Under the pieces are notes generated by a model. That model was given only the letters and a program-made list of their open reading frames with translations, was not told the origin of the DNA and ran no database searches. This document shows, in pieces, positions 15,880 through 25,717 of a stretch of DNA of 64,000 nt. The stretch spans positions 23,827-87,826 of the forward strand of contig JAOZHR010000029.1 in NCBI GenBank assembly GCA_026014805.1, given 5' to 3'. Position 1 is the first letter of the stretch. Each line of letters begins with the position of its first letter. Both the position numbers and the translations under genes were made by a program. The stretch comes from Candidatus Bathyarchaeota archaeon. GTDB taxonomy: Archaea; Thermoproteota; Bathyarchaeia; Bathyarchaeales; SOJC01.

Positions 15880-17088
15880 TCAGCAGATTGGAATTCTTCC
15901 ATAAGCTAGGTCTATGGTGAATTTATCAATGTTTGCTAACTCCGTGTTTACGACTTCCTCTATGCTTTTCTGAAGGCTTTCCAAGGAATTACCAGATTGT
16001 AGAACAACCTGCGCGGCAGCAATTGCTGGTTGGTCGATAGGCTTGCCGATTTGGCTGAGCAACCATATGTAAACCTCTTCTAACCCGGGCACCTGTTCAT
16101 GTACGCTGTTGGCAATGCGATGCGTCAAGAGATTGTATATTTTTCCAACGTGGCTAACAGGATTTTTGCCTGCAGCGGCTTCGGAGCATGTTGGGCGGTT
16201 TAAGGGTATTACTCCATTAACGCGGTTTCCTCTTCCTACCTCGCCTGAGTCGGCGCTCTCCGCGCTTGTGCCAAGCACCGTCAAGTAGACGCCGCCAACG
16301 CCTCTGCCTTCAGCATCCAACGTGTTCAAGTTAACGTCAACTTCATCGAATGTCACGTTTGTTTTCACGAACATTTGAACATCTTCAAGAATCTCGCTTT
16401 TCTTTCTAAAGTAATCCCTCTCATCTTTCACATATTTATCAACAAAAGCTATTGAAATTGTCAAATCAAGCGCGTTGTTCTTTCTCAACCCCATAATCTT
16501 CACGTCTTCTCCAGCTTCTGGAAACTTCTTTTTAAACAACGGGGAGTTGATATACCGCTCTGTTTTCAGGACAATTCTTTCAAGTCGGGTCATGGGTGCG
16601 TATCCCACAGCGGCTGAAGTGTCATTTGCTCCGAGCACTTTGCCTTTTCGCTTGAAAATGTCGACGAGTTCAGGAGAGCCTGGTTTCAACTCAACTTGAT
16701 ATCGAACATGTTTTTCTGGATCAACGAAGCGTAGGTTGCTTTTTATCCATTCTTTTGCAGCTTGAAGAGCCAGTTCTTTGACTGGTATTGTAACGCCGTT
16801 CGCTTCGGTGGTGGCTCTGTCGCCTAGTATAAGAAGCATGGATTCCTTCACTTTTCCTCCGCCGAATTTAGGCTCTACGTCGCCTGCCACTAATAGAGAC
16901 TTGTCCGCGTTATGGTGCAGGATAAAGCCTACTTTTTTCAAATATTCTCTGCATAGTCTGACAGAGACATTGTCCATAATGGCGTCACATATAGAATCTG
17001 GATGTCCAAGTCCCTTTCTTTCCACAATTTCAAATTTTTGCTGTTCTATAGGTACGTGTTTAGAGTGATCAACGAGTATGTTCCTCAA
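15880..17088 (-). CDS. mat: Archaeal-type methionine adenosyltransferase
   Basis: 402 aa, full length for the archaeal family. Makes S-adenosylmethionine from methionine and ATP in the cytoplasm. Seen: VERKGLGHPDSICDAIMD at the N terminus (substrate/Mg site), FGGGKVKESMLLILGDRAT, and GRGNRVNGVIPLNRP near 285. The bacterial/eukaryotic form has a different sequence, so the archaeal assignment is firm. Its start region overlaps the leader of the divergent HTH-CBS gene; the two starts are 93 nt apart, so they share a promoter region. Confidence 0.96.
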   Translation of the reverse strand: MRNILVDHSKHVPIEQQKFEIVERKGLGHPDSICDAIMDNVSVRLCREYLKKVGFILHHNADKSLLVAGDVEPKFGGGKVKESMLLILGDRATTEANGVTIPVKELALQAAKEWIKSNLRFVDPEKHVRYQVELKPGSPELVDIFKRKGKVLGANDTSAAVGYAPMTRLERIVLKTERYINSPLFKKKFPEAGEDVKIMGLRKNNALDLTISIAFVDKYVKDERDYFRKKSEILEDVQMFVKTNVTFDEVDVNLNTLDAEGRGVGGVYLTVLGTSAESADSGEVGRGNRVNGVIPLNRPTCSEAAAGKNPVSHVGKIYNLLTHRIANSVHEQVPGLEEVYIWLLSQIGKPIDQPAIAAAQVVLQSGNSLESLQKSIEEVVNTELANIDKFTIDLAYGRIPIC

Positions 17089-17181
17089 CGAGAGTTCACC
17101 TTGGCAAGGCTTATAAAATGCTTGAGAATATATATCTTGCGATATCTGCTACGCATAAAAAATAACTGTCGGTTATCAAGT

Positions 17182-17724
17182 ATGATCTTAACAGGTTCAC
17201 AGTTTAAAAAACTCAGAATCGACGCAGGACTTACTCAACGACAACTAGCGCAGCTAATCGGAATTTCCCAGGCACACATCGCGAAAATAGAAAATGGAAA
17301 AGTAGACCCCAGGCTATCAACCGTCAACAAAATTCTTCAAGTGCTGACTGAAGGCGAAGGGAGGAAATGTGAAGATATAATGACCCGAAACCTGATTTTC
17401 GCCAAACCAAACGATAAGATTTTAAAAGTAAGCGAAGTCATGATGAAAAAAGCAATCTCCCAACTACCTATAATGCAAAATGGCAAAATTATTGGCACGG
17501 TAACCGAAGAGAGTATAATAAAAAATCTGCACATTAACATAGCTGATGAAACAGCGAAAAAAATAATGGACCCGCCGCTGCCGTGTCTTCCACAGGACAC
17601 CAGTATAGGCATGATTCGCCCATTGCTGGAAGATTATCCAGGTGTCTTAGTTATGCATAAAGGCGATGTGGTGGGCATAATAACGCGGTCTGACCTGCTG
17701 AAAACGGTTTCTAAGACTGTGTAG
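17182..17724 (+). CDS. XRE-family HTH regulator with two CBS domains
   Basis: 180 aa from the ATG at 17182; the frame is open further upstream but that part is antisense to the adenosyltransferase gene. Residues 5-55 are a Cro/CI HTH (FKKLRIDAGLTQRQLAQLIG, then ISQAHIAKIENGK), and about 60-180 are two CBS motifs (VEDIMTRN-like CEDIMTRNLIF, IGTVTEESI, VVGIITRSDLL). CBS pairs bind adenosyl ligands including AMP, ATP and S-adenosylmethionine. Being divergent from the adenosyltransferase gene and upstream of purine genes, it is a good candidate regulator of one or both. Confidence 0.86.
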   Translation: MILTGSQFKKLRIDAGLTQRQLAQLIGISQAHIAKIENGKVDPRLSTVNKILQVLTEGEGRKCEDIMTRNLIFAKPNDKILKVSEVMMKKAISQLPIMQNGKIIGTVTEESIIKNLHINIADETAKKIMDPPLPCLPQDTSIGMIRPLLEDYPGVLVMHKGDVVGIITRSDLLKTVSKTV

Positions 17725-17778
17725 CAACTTACCTTCTACAGTTTACTGTCAATTTTTGTTTTTGAACATGTACAAAAT

Positions 17779-17790
17779 TGATAAATACTT
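17779..17790 (+). promoter_or_regulatory. Likely TATA box of purF
   Basis: TTGATAAATACT about 20-30 nt before the purF ATG, followed by GGGAGA as SD. Archaeal TATA elements lie about 25 nt before the transcript start; here the leader would be very short. Position and AT pattern are the only evidence. Confidence 0.4.
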
Positions 17791-17809
17791 GCATTTGTAA
17801 CTGGGAGAC

Positions 17810-19309
17810 ATGGATGACTCTGTCGGAATGGAATGCGGCGTATTCAGCGCCATTGATTTCGAACGAAAACCCATCTTTCCACATGTTTACTGGGGTATGC
17901 GCGCCCAGAATCATAGGGGTCACCAGTCCCATGGTTTTTTGACTTTCGATGGAAAATTCAACGTCTACCGCGGTTTAGACCTTATTCCAAAAGTAAAGAA
18001 GAAAGAAATTCAAGCGTGGTTAGTTAGGTTGCCGGGTCATGTTGGTATCGGGAATGTGCGGTATACGACGTCTGGGCGGTTGGATGAGGAGGCGTTGATT
18101 CGAGGAACTCAACCTGTTACAGTGGAGACAGAGAAGTTAGAATTGGCTATCTCGTTCAATGGGAACATTGTCAATACTGTAGGGCTAAGAAAGGAACTCT
18201 GCCGGACTTTCCCCAACTTTTCTTACGAATGTGATGCTGAATTAATTTGCGGAAAACTTGCTGTCGAACTCATGAATGGGTATGATTTGCAGTCTGCGGT
18301 TAAAACTTGCATGGAGGAGGTCGAAGGGGCTTTTTCGGTGAGTGGGATAACTCAAGAAGGTGACTTGTTTGCCTTCAAAGATCCTTATGGGTTGCGTCCT
18401 CTTTGCACTGGTCGTAGCTCTAATGGGAATATTTGTGCTTTTTCTTCTGAGACTGTGGGTCTTGACATCAATGGCTTTAACCACGCCTTTGAAGTGGAGC
18501 CCGGTGAGTTTGTCACAGCTACCGGAGAAGGGTTTAAGCGTGAGCAACTTGTGGCTAAGAGAAGAAAGGCTCTTTGTGCATTTGAGTTTGCTTATTTTGC
18601 TCGTCCAGATTCAAAGCTTAATGGCAAATATGTATATGAGGTTAGAGAGGAATTTGGAAGAAATCTGGGAAGAGAATACTCAGACATAGTTAAAGACGCT
18701 GATTTAATCGTGTCCTTGCCTGAAACAAGCGATGATGCGGCTTTGGGTCTTCATGAAGAGACTGGATTGCGCTGGGAGAGATGTACAAGAAGACATCGCT
18801 ATGTGACTGACCGAGCTTTCATTTTATTGTCGCAAGAGCGTTATTCAACCATAGATCGAAAAATCAATATTGTAGACCACAAGCTTGCTGGCAAGAACCT
18901 CATAGTTATCGATGATAGTATAGTGAGAGGCGACACAACAAGAGTCGTCATTGAAAAGATGCGGAAACTAGGCGTCAAAAAAGTACATTTGTTCATTACG
19001 TTTCCCCGCATCATAGGTCCTTGCTTCTATGGCATTGACATGGCAACATATGGTGAGTTGATAGGTTCTACACGGGAAACTGAGGAAATAGCGCAGGTAG
19101 TAGGAGCAGACTCGTTGAGCTACCAATCTGTAGACCGGTTTGTAAAAGCTACTGGCATGCGGAAAGATGAATTGTGCTTTGGCTGCGTTACGGGTAAGTA
19201 TCCGACACCTCTTGCGCAGAGACTGGCAAACTGGATGCGGAGAAAATTTGATAGTGGACACAAAGAAACAGGGAGAATTTACGAGATAGATGTTGAAAAT
19301 CTCGTCTAA
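17810..19309 (+). CDS. purF: Amidophosphoribosyltransferase
   Basis: 499 aa. First committed step of purine synthesis: glutamine plus PRPP to phosphoribosylamine. The Ntn nucleophile is the Cys in MECGVF; with the ATG at 17810 it is residue 9, with the ATG at 17828 residue 3, and either leader would be cleaved off. AQNHRGHQSHG follows, then NGNIVN, and the C-terminal PRPP site LIVIDDSIVRGDTTR. LCFGCVTGKYP near the end is the Cys region seen in Fe-S-type PurF. purD follows on the same strand with a 44-nt gap. Confidence 0.94.
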   Translation: MDDSVGMECGVFSAIDFERKPIFPHVYWGMRAQNHRGHQSHGFLTFDGKFNVYRGLDLIPKVKKKEIQAWLVRLPGHVGIGNVRYTTSGRLDEEALIRGTQPVTVETEKLELAISFNGNIVNTVGLRKELCRTFPNFSYECDAELICGKLAVELMNGYDLQSAVKTCMEEVEGAFSVSGITQEGDLFAFKDPYGLRPLCTGRSSNGNICAFSSETVGLDINGFNHAFEVEPGEFVTATGEGFKREQLVAKRRKALCAFEFAYFARPDSKLNGKYVYEVREEFGRNLGREYSDIVKDADLIVSLPETSDDAALGLHEETGLRWERCTRRHRYVTDRAFILLSQERYSTIDRKINIVDHKLAGKNLIVIDDSIVRGDTTRVVIEKMRKLGVKKVHLFITFPRIIGPCFYGIDMATYGELIGSTRETEEIAQVVGADSLSYQSVDRFVKATGMRKDELCFGCVTGKYPTPLAQRLANWMRRKFDSGHKETGRIYEIDVENLV

Positions 19310-19353
19310 AGATAAATAATCCTAGTCTACAAAAGAGTCGAGGGGTAGAATTT

Positions 19354-20757
19354 ATGGAAAGGGTGGGCATTTTAGTCGTTTCCTATGGCGCTCGAGAAGC
19401 AGCCATGATAGATGCATTTCAACGTAGTTTAGAGTATAGAACAGAAATCTATGTTGTGGATAAGCAAAAAAACCCTTTCAACATAAAAAGAGCGGCAGAA
19501 CATGTTGTTGTTCTAGATTTTGATGTAAACAAGATTTGCAGGTTTGCTGCAAGACGACAGAACAAAATTGACTTTGGAATAGTCGGACCAGAAAAGCCGA
19601 TAATAAACGGTCTAAGAGATGTCGTGGAAAAGGAAACAGGTATACCTATGATATGCCCAACAAAACGATACGCCATCGAAGCAAGCAAGGTGGCGCAAAG
19701 ATGTCTTTTTGAAGAGGCTGCGCCAGCAGTTAACCCTAGATTTAGGATTTTCAATCCGGAAGAATACAAAACTGAAATTGATGTAAAAAAAGCTGTTTAT
19801 GCATGGTTGGATGAGTTGGGCAACCAAGCAGTGGTGAAGCCAGATGTTCCAGCAGCAGGGAAAGGAGTAGGTGTTTGGGAGGATCACTTTAACACGCGCG
19901 AGCAACTGTTCAACCACTTCCTAGCTAATTATCAACATGGGCAAGTAATAGTTGAAGAGAAGATTGAAGGTGAAGAATCGAGTTTTCAAGCTTTCTGCGA
20001 CGGGAAAAACCTTGTAACCTTGCCTGAAACCCGTGACTACAAGAGAGCCTTTGACGGAGACAAAGGTCCAAACACGGGTGGAATGGGCTCTTACAAAGAC
20101 GAAGGCAATCTTTTACCTTTCATGTCAACTGAAGATCGAGAGAAACAAATTGAAATCGTAAACAGAATCTTCAACCTAATGAAGAAGCGGGGAAGCGGTG
20201 ATGAATTGAGAGGTGTCCCCTTTTATGTTGCCTTCAGTCACACCGCAAATGGACTGAAAATACTGGAAAATAACAGTAGACCAGGCGATCCTGAAATAAT
20301 AAACATACTACCACTTCTAAAGGACGACTTCGTCGATATTTGCTTCAAAATGGTAGAAGGCAACTTAACGAAGGTGGAGATTGAGAGAAAAGCTTCCGTA
20401 GTAACCTATAAGGCACCGCCCTCTTATGGCGGATACATGAACGTGTTCCCGAACAAAGTGAATCACGAAGAAATTAGTAAGCCTGTGAGATTGAAAGAAG
20501 CCTACGAGTTGGGAGATAATGTTCGGGTTTATCCCGCTTCTATGGAACTCAGAGACAGCGAAGTTTACGTTCTCGCTTCAAGAGCTGTCGCCGTTGTCGG
20601 CATCGCTGATACGATCAAAGATGCTCGCGAACTCTCTTTGAAAGGTATAAGCGCCATTGAAGGCGGTGCCCTTTGGAATAGAAACGACATAGCCTCTAGC
20701 GAACACGTTCAAAAAAGCGTAGAGCACATGGAGAGATTGAGGCGTAAGGGCAGGTGA
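19354..20757 (+). CDS. purD: Phosphoribosylamine--glycine ligase
   Basis: 467 aa. ATP-grasp enzyme that makes glycinamide ribonucleotide from phosphoribosylamine and glycine. Seen: YGAREAAMIDAF at the N terminus, VKPDVPAAGKGVGV (ATP-grasp lysine/glycine loop), EGEESSFQAFCDG, TGGMGSY, and ENNSRPGDPE. The N-terminal region is diverged from bacterial PurD (no GxGGREHA), which is usual for some archaeal forms. SD AGGGGT lies before the ATG. Its stop overlaps the next gene by GTGA. Confidence 0.92.
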   Translation: MERVGILVVSYGAREAAMIDAFQRSLEYRTEIYVVDKQKNPFNIKRAAEHVVVLDFDVNKICRFAARRQNKIDFGIVGPEKPIINGLRDVVEKETGIPMICPTKRYAIEASKVAQRCLFEEAAPAVNPRFRIFNPEEYKTEIDVKKAVYAWLDELGNQAVVKPDVPAAGKGVGVWEDHFNTREQLFNHFLANYQHGQVIVEEKIEGEESSFQAFCDGKNLVTLPETRDYKRAFDGDKGPNTGGMGSYKDEGNLLPFMSTEDREKQIEIVNRIFNLMKKRGSGDELRGVPFYVAFSHTANGLKILENNSRPGDPEIINILPLLKDDFVDICFKMVEGNLTKVEIERKASVVTYKAPPSYGGYMNVFPNKVNHEEISKPVRLKEAYELGDNVRVYPASMELRDSEVYVLASRAVAVVGIADTIKDARELSLKGISAIEGGALWNRNDIASSEHVQKSVEHMERLRRKGR

Positions 20758-21845
20758 AGAAAGCAAAAAGAGTTTTCATAACAGACTGTGAAGGCCCTAT
20801 TTCAAAAAACGACAACGCTTTCGAGTTATCCTGCCATTTTATTCCAGAAGGCGACAAATTTTTCACTCAAATCAGCACATATGACGATGTTTTGGCAGAC
20901 GTTGTCAAACGCGTCGGATACAAGGCGGGCGATACTTTGAAACTCATTGTTCCTTTTCTTAAGGCATCCGAGGTTACGAATAGAAGGATTATGGAGTTTT
21001 CCGCTCAAAACATTTTGTTGATGCCAGGTGCAAAGGATATACTGCAATTTGTGAAGAGTAGGATGCCAAGTTTTATTGTAAGCACCAGTTACGAGCATTA
21101 CATCCAAGTTTTGTGCCGTGCATTAGATTTTCCTTATAAAAACACATATTGTACAACGCTAGACATTGACGCTTATCAAATGGGTAGAGAAGAAAAGGAG
21201 AAACTTGACCAGTTTAGACGAGAGATATGCTCGATGCCTTTAATTGAAATCCCTAACAAGGCAACGTTACTGCAAGATTTTTCAGAGAGAGACCAACACA
21301 CGATGAAGCGGCTGGACAAGATTTTCTGTAGGGAGATCATGCAGATGGAGTCAGGTACTATGCTGAAGGAGATTAATCCAGTAGGGGGGGTAGAAAAGGC
21401 GAAGGCAGTTAGAAGCATCGTTGATGAAGCCGGAAGCAATCTGAATAGTGTGATGTATGTTGGCGACAGCATTACAGATGTTGACTGTTTCCGACTAGTT
21501 AGAGAAAACGGCGGTGCGACAGTTTCCTTCAATGGCAACGCTTACGCTGTTCGCGAAGCCGAAATCGCAGTTCTTTCAACAAACGCCCTCGTAGTCGCGG
21601 CTATTGCTGATGTTTTTGAAAGACTTGGCAAGGAGGTCGTTTACGATTTAGTAGATAATTGGGGATACAAGGCACTAGAAAAATATGGCAGCGACCCGTT
21701 ATTGCAGGAGAAACTTCAGAACTTGTTCCCAAAAATGTTGCCTAAAGTGAGCAAAATTACTGCACGTAACATGGAGGAACTTGCCGCTGAAAGTAGCGTT
21801 TTCAGGAAACTTGTGAGAGGAGAGAATGTGGGACGGTTGGGCTGA
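20754..21845 (+). CDS. Archaeal HAD-superfamily hydrolase (COG4030/EhaR-like)
   Basis: 363 aa, GTG start overlapping the purD stop (GTGA), so co-translated. HAD motifs: VFITDCEGPIS (motif I, with D-x-E instead of D-x-D), STSYEHY (motif II), and YVGDSITDVDCFR (motif IV). A long cap of about 120 residues lies between. Archaeal proteins of this type have been labelled subunit R of the Eha hydrogenase but are stand-alone HAD proteins; I would not assign a hydrogenase role. Between purD and ftr it may dephosphorylate a pathway intermediate. The missing second motif-I Asp makes the chemistry uncertain. Confidence 0.75.
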   Translation: MKKAKRVFITDCEGPISKNDNAFELSCHFIPEGDKFFTQISTYDDVLADVVKRVGYKAGDTLKLIVPFLKASEVTNRRIMEFSAQNILLMPGAKDILQFVKSRMPSFIVSTSYEHYIQVLCRALDFPYKNTYCTTLDIDAYQMGREEKEKLDQFRREICSMPLIEIPNKATLLQDFSERDQHTMKRLDKIFCREIMQMESGTMLKEINPVGGVEKAKAVRSIVDEAGSNLNSVMYVGDSITDVDCFRLVRENGGATVSFNGNAYAVREAEIAVLSTNALVVAAIADVFERLGKEVVYDLVDNWGYKALEKYGSDPLLQEKLQNLFPKMLPKVSKITARNMEELAAESSVFRKLVRGENVGRLG

Positions 21846-21889
21846 GATGCGGCTAAGTTTTATTTATCTTCCTTTCAGAGGTATGTACC

Positions 21890-22795
21890 ATGAAAACAGA
21901 GGTTGAAAACACGTATGCAGAGGCTTTCGAAGGACTCTATTGCAGAGTTATTGTCACAGCTGACGATGAAGAGGTTTTGCATAGTGCTGCTGAAGATGCA
22001 ACTGCGACGCCTTCAATAGTTGTGGGCAGAGTTGAGGGTGGAATCGAAAAATGGTTGATCCCAAAAGAAACGCCAGATGGTCGCATGGGGGCAATCATGC
22101 AGTTTTGGGGTGGCATAGACAACAGAAAGCCTGTGCAAAGTTCATTAGAAAAGTTTGAAACTGAACTGTCCTACCGAATCAGACAAGACATCCTCGTAAA
22201 ACCTTTCACAGCCCTTTTCGACGCCTTACCAAATGCCATAGGAAAATTCGATATGATGGAAAGAGTTGGTCATTGTGGAGATGGGTTTGAATGGGAAGAA
22301 AAACGTTATGACCGCCGCGTTATTGTTGTTCCTTTAATGGTGCCAAACTTTGTCATAGAAAGACATCTGGGCTATACGAAGGGAGTTATGGGTGCTAATT
22401 TCTGGTACCTGTGTGAAACCAAAGAGACGGTTATGACTGCGGGAAGAAAAGCTCTTGAAGCAATTGACGAAGTTGAAGGAGTTATAGCTCCCTTCGGTAT
22501 ATGTTCTGCCGGGTCAAAACTTGAAACCAAATTTCCGTCGATAGGTCCCACGACTAATCATCCTTATTGCCCATCGCTAAGAAACAAACTTGGGGCAGCA
22601 TCTAAAGTTCCTGAAGGTGTCCATTTCATTCCAGAAATTGTAATTAACGGTGTTTCTCTAAGTGCTGTGAAGGCAGCTATGAAAACTGGAATCGAAGCTG
22701 CACGTAGTATAGAAGGGGTCCGCATTATTTCCGCAGGCAACTATGGAGGCAAACTGGGCAATTACAAGATTTATCTCCGAGAGTTGTTTTTATGA
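21890..22795 (+). CDS. ftr: Formylmethanofuran--tetrahydromethanopterin formyltransferase, copy 2
   Basis: 301 aa, the usual family length. Contains [60 protein letters not shown] and [20 protein letters not shown], matching copy 1 at every motif but clearly diverged, so the pair is not a recent duplication. In the purF-purD-HAD-ftr-kinase run it is placed with C1 and purine genes; formyl-H4MPT could feed formyl transfer to purines, which is inference. The last codons overlap the kinase start (ATGA). Confidence 0.91.
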   Translation: MKTEVENTYAEAFEGLYCRVIVTADDEEVLHSAAEDATATPSIVVGRVEGGIEKWLIPKETPDGRMGAIMQFWGGIDNRKPVQSSLEKFETELSYRIRQDILVKPFTALFDALPNAIGKFDMMERVGHCGDGFEWEEKRYDRRVIVVPLMVPNFVIERHLGYTKGVMGANFWYLCETKETVMTAGRKALEAIDEVEGVIAPFGICSAGSKLETKFPSIGPTTNHPYCPSLRNKLGAASKVPEGVHFIPEIVINGVSLSAVKAAMKTGIEAARSIEGVRIISAGNYGGKLGNYKIYLRELFL

Positions 22796-23697
22796 CTAAA
22801 TTTGACGTTGTCGGTTTTGGCGCTTTAAACATTGATAGACTCTTTAAGGTAAATAAGATAGCTGGAAGAGATGAGGAGAGTTTTGTTGTCGAATCCAAAG
22901 AATCTTGCGGTGGCTCAGCTGCCAATACCATTGTAGGTTTGGCGCGTTTGGGGTTAAAAACTGGATACATCGGCAAAGTTTCAGATGATCGTGAAGGGCA
23001 ACTCTTGCTTGACGACTTTAAGAAAGAGAACGTTGATACAAAGTGCATTGTTATTGCAAAGAGTGGACGAAGCGGTGTTGTTATGGGTTTTGTTGACGAA
23101 CATGGAGAACGATCGCTTTATGTGGCTCCTGGGGTCAATGACACCGTAGAGTTGAGAGAAATTAACAAAGATTATGCGAGAAAGGCTGGATTTCTACATT
23201 TGACTTCTTTTGTGGGTGAAAAATCATTTGAAAGCCAGAAAGAAGTTGTTGAACAGCTTCCAGAACATGTCAGAGTGAGTTTTGATCCAGGTATGTTTTA
23301 TGCTCAGAGGGGTTTGTCTTCGTTAAGACCTATTTTGAGACGAGCTTTCGTCGTGCTTCCTAACGAAGTTGAGATGAAGCTGCTTACAGGCGAAGAATAT
23401 GAAGATGGTGCTGAAATGTTGATAGCTGAAGGAGTTAAAGTTGTGGCAGTTAAACTAGGAAGGAAAGGGTGCTTTGTAACTGATGGCGAAGAAAGTCATG
23501 CAGTGGAGCCCTTTAAGGTAAGAGTTGTCGATACTACAGGTGCAGGTGACGCGTGGAATGCAGGTTTTCTTTATGGCTTACATGGAGAAAATAGTTTGCT
23601 GGAGTGTGGGCGGCTTGGGAATTTTGTGGCGTCTAGGTGCATAATGAAGATGGGTGCAAGAACTGGGCTTCCTCAACTCGCTGACTTGCATTTTTGA
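22792..23697 (+). CDS. PfkB/ribokinase-family sugar or nucleoside kinase
   Basis: 301 aa. Signatures: [15 protein letters not shown] near 40 and the C-terminal [18 protein letters not shown] with the catalytic Asp and anion hole. [17 protein letters not shown] resembles adenosine/ribose kinases. PfkB members act on ribose, adenosine, fructose phosphates and others; the substrate is not readable here. Overlap of 4 nt with ftr copy 2 implies a shared transcript. Adenosine or ribose 1-phosphate kinase activity would fit the purine context. Confidence 0.86.
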   Translation: MTKFDVVGFGALNIDRLFKVNKIAGRDEESFVVESKESCGGSAANTIVGLARLGLKTGYIGKVSDDREGQLLLDDFKKENVDTKCIVIAKSGRSGVVMGFVDEHGERSLYVAPGVNDTVELREINKDYARKAGFLHLTSFVGEKSFESQKEVVEQLPEHVRVSFDPGMFYAQRGLSSLRPILRRAFVVLPNEVEMKLLTGEEYEDGAEMLIAEGVKVVAVKLGRKGCFVTDGEESHAVEPFKVRVVDTTGAGDAWNAGFLYGLHGENSLLECGRLGNFVASRCIMKMGARTGLPQLADLHF

Positions 23698-23747
23698 AAA
23701 GTCTAAAATAGATAAGAATTGCCTAATTGTAACTTGTTGGACTCAAT

Positions 23748-24902
23748 ATGAGGATACTTGTTTTAGGTTGTGGAAATATCGGTTCTGTCATAGCGACCGA
23801 TCTTGCTGAAAGTATGCCTTCAACTGAGATTGTCATTGCTGATAAACGCCGAAGTAGGGCTGAGAAGGTAGCTGCTCTTATCCAAGAAAGGAATGTTGCT
23901 GGAATTCAATTGGATGCTTGTAATTACCGTGAACTGGTCGACAACATGAAAATGTTCGACGTAGTAGTGGGGGCTTTACCAGGGGACATTGGTTATCAAT
24001 CTGTCAAAGCTGCTATTGATGCAAACGTAGACTTAGTAGATGTTTCGTATATGCCAGAGAATCCTCTTACGCTAAATAAAGATGCAACAAAAGCCGGTGT
24101 GACGATTATACCTGACTGTGGAGTGGCACCGGGGATAAGCAATGTGTTTATAGGCCATGCTATCAGCAAGCTCGATAATGTTGAAAGTGTTCATGTAATG
24201 GTTGGTGGTCTTCCAGAGGAATCAGTTCCCCCTCTGGGCTATACGCTAACGTGGTCCACAGAAGGCCTTATCGACGAGTACACTAGAAAGGCGAAAATAG
24301 TTGAGAATGGTGAAGTGAAGGAAGTAGAGGCATTAACTGGACTGGAAGAGGTTGAATTTCCAGGCGCTGGCAAACTTGAGGCGTTTTATACCGATGGACT
24401 TAGGACACTGCTTCATACGACTAAAGATGTTAAGACAATGTGGGAGAAAACTCTCAGGTATCCAGGGCATGTTGAGAAGATAAGATTGCTGAAGGCTTTG
24501 GGCTTTTTTGATGAACGTCCTATAGAAATCGAGAATGTTTGTCTGTCACCGCGAAAAATTACTGTTAAGCTCTTTGAGGCGAAGCTTCGGAGACCTGAGA
24601 TTAAAGATATTCTGGCTATGAAAGTGGAAATAAGCGGAATGAAAGAGGGATTGAAAAAACACTACATTTACCATCTTCTAGATCGTTACGATGAAAAACG
24701 TGGAGTGACGGCTATGGCAAGAACAACGGCGTACCCTGCCTCCATCTTAACTCAATTGACAGCTCAAGAAATCATAGAAGAAAGGGGTGTTGTCCCCTTA
24801 GAAAAGTTATGTGTTAAAGAAGAAAATTTCAATAAAATCCTAGCTGAACTGGAGAAACGGCATATTAAAATTGTGGAGAACCCAGGCCAGGTGTCTGGCT
24901 AA
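23748..24902 (+). CDS. Saccharopine dehydrogenase-like / lysine 6-dehydrogenase family oxidoreductase
   Basis: 384 aa. Rossmann start VLGCGNIGSVIATDLAES, then VVGALPGD and PDCGVAPGISN, and a C-terminal catalytic domain with GYTLTWSTEGLIDEY. These match the LYS9/LysDH family, which oxidises lysine or saccharopine with NAD(P). Genes of this type in archaea often lack saccharopine partners, so amino-acid dehydrogenase is the safest call. Convergent with purQ: the two stop codons overlap in CTAA at 24899-24902, leaving no room for separate terminators. Confidence 0.85.
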   Translation: MRILVLGCGNIGSVIATDLAESMPSTEIVIADKRRSRAEKVAALIQERNVAGIQLDACNYRELVDNMKMFDVVVGALPGDIGYQSVKAAIDANVDLVDVSYMPENPLTLNKDATKAGVTIIPDCGVAPGISNVFIGHAISKLDNVESVHVMVGGLPEESVPPLGYTLTWSTEGLIDEYTRKAKIVENGEVKEVEALTGLEEVEFPGAGKLEAFYTDGLRTLLHTTKDVKTMWEKTLRYPGHVEKIRLLKALGFFDERPIEIENVCLSPRKITVKLFEAKLRRPEIKDILAMKVEISGMKEGLKKHYIYHLLDRYDEKRGVTAMARTTAYPASILTQLTAQEIIEERGVVPLEKLCVKEENFNKILAELEKRHIKIVENPGQVSG

Positions 24903-25717
24903 AACTTTTTTGTTAAATATTCAGCAACTGATTCAAAGATTATTTTTCCATCACCAAAAGATAGCACAGTCTCGTTTCTTGTCCAGTCGGGCAATTGCCA
25001 CCCAAAATATGCGCGTTCAGGATGAGGCATCAAACCGAAAATTGTTCCTGAAGAATCGCAGATACCTGCAATGTCGTGGAAAGATCCGTTTGGATTTGAC
25101 GGATATTCCCCATCAGCGTATTCACCGTTACAGTGGCAGTATCTAAATACCAGTTGATCATTGCCCAGCAACTTCTCCAAATATTCTTTCTCGTTTTCTT
25201 TTGCAAACATGAAACGACCTTCTGAATGTGCTACAGGAATTCTAACAACAGAACCGGAGGGAAGCCCCCTTGTGAAGACACAGTGACCTCTACTTTCATT
25301 CTTAAGATAGGTCCATCGGCAATTGTAGCCTGAGGGTATGTTGGTTCCCAGAGCCGCTTCTGGAAATGGGCTAACGCCGTCAAATTGGGGCAGCAGGCCT
25401 GCTTCAACTAGAACTTGAAAGCCATTACATATTCCGAGAATCGGCCGTTCCTCATCCACAAATTTGTTAATATTTTCCCCCAGCTTTGCCATAAGCCGTT
25501 TCGCCCAAATAGCGCCAGCGCGAACATAATCGCCATGGGAAAAACCACCTGGAATAACAAGAACATTATAGTCAAGCAGGTTCTGTTGTTTGGCAAGCTG
25601 ATTGAAATGGACAACTTCCGCTTTCATCCCAGAATCTTTGAAGGCTCGTTTAGTTTCGGCATCACAATTTGTTCCACCGACACGTAAAACACAGACACGA
25701 ATTTCTTTACGCTTCAC
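24899..25717 (-). CDS. purQ: Phosphoribosylformylglycinamidine synthase, glutaminase subunit
   Basis: 272 aa from the GTG at 25717, which overlaps the purL stop as GTGA; an ATG at 25744 is upstream but the coupled start is the better choice. Class I glutamine amidotransferase: VLVIPGGFSHGDYVRAG, nucleophile in GICNGFQVLVEAGLLP, and PHPERAYFGWQ with the catalytic His-Glu pair. It supplies ammonia to PurL; PurS bridges the two. About 45 residues longer than typical bacterial PurQ, as in other archaea. Confidence 0.95.
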   Translation of the reverse strand: MKRKEIRVCVLRVGGTNCDAETKRAFKDSGMKAEVVHFNQLAKQQNLLDYNVLVIPGGFSHGDYVRAGAIWAKRLMAKLGENINKFVDEERPILGICNGFQVLVEAGLLPQFDGVSPFPEAALGTNIPSGYNCRWTYLKNESRGHCVFTRGLPSGSVVRIPVAHSEGRFMFAKENEKEYLEKLLGNDQLVFRYCHCNGEYADGEYPSNPNGSFHDIAGICDSSGTIFGLMPHPERAYFGWQLPDWTRNETVLSFGDGKIIFESVAEYLTKKF

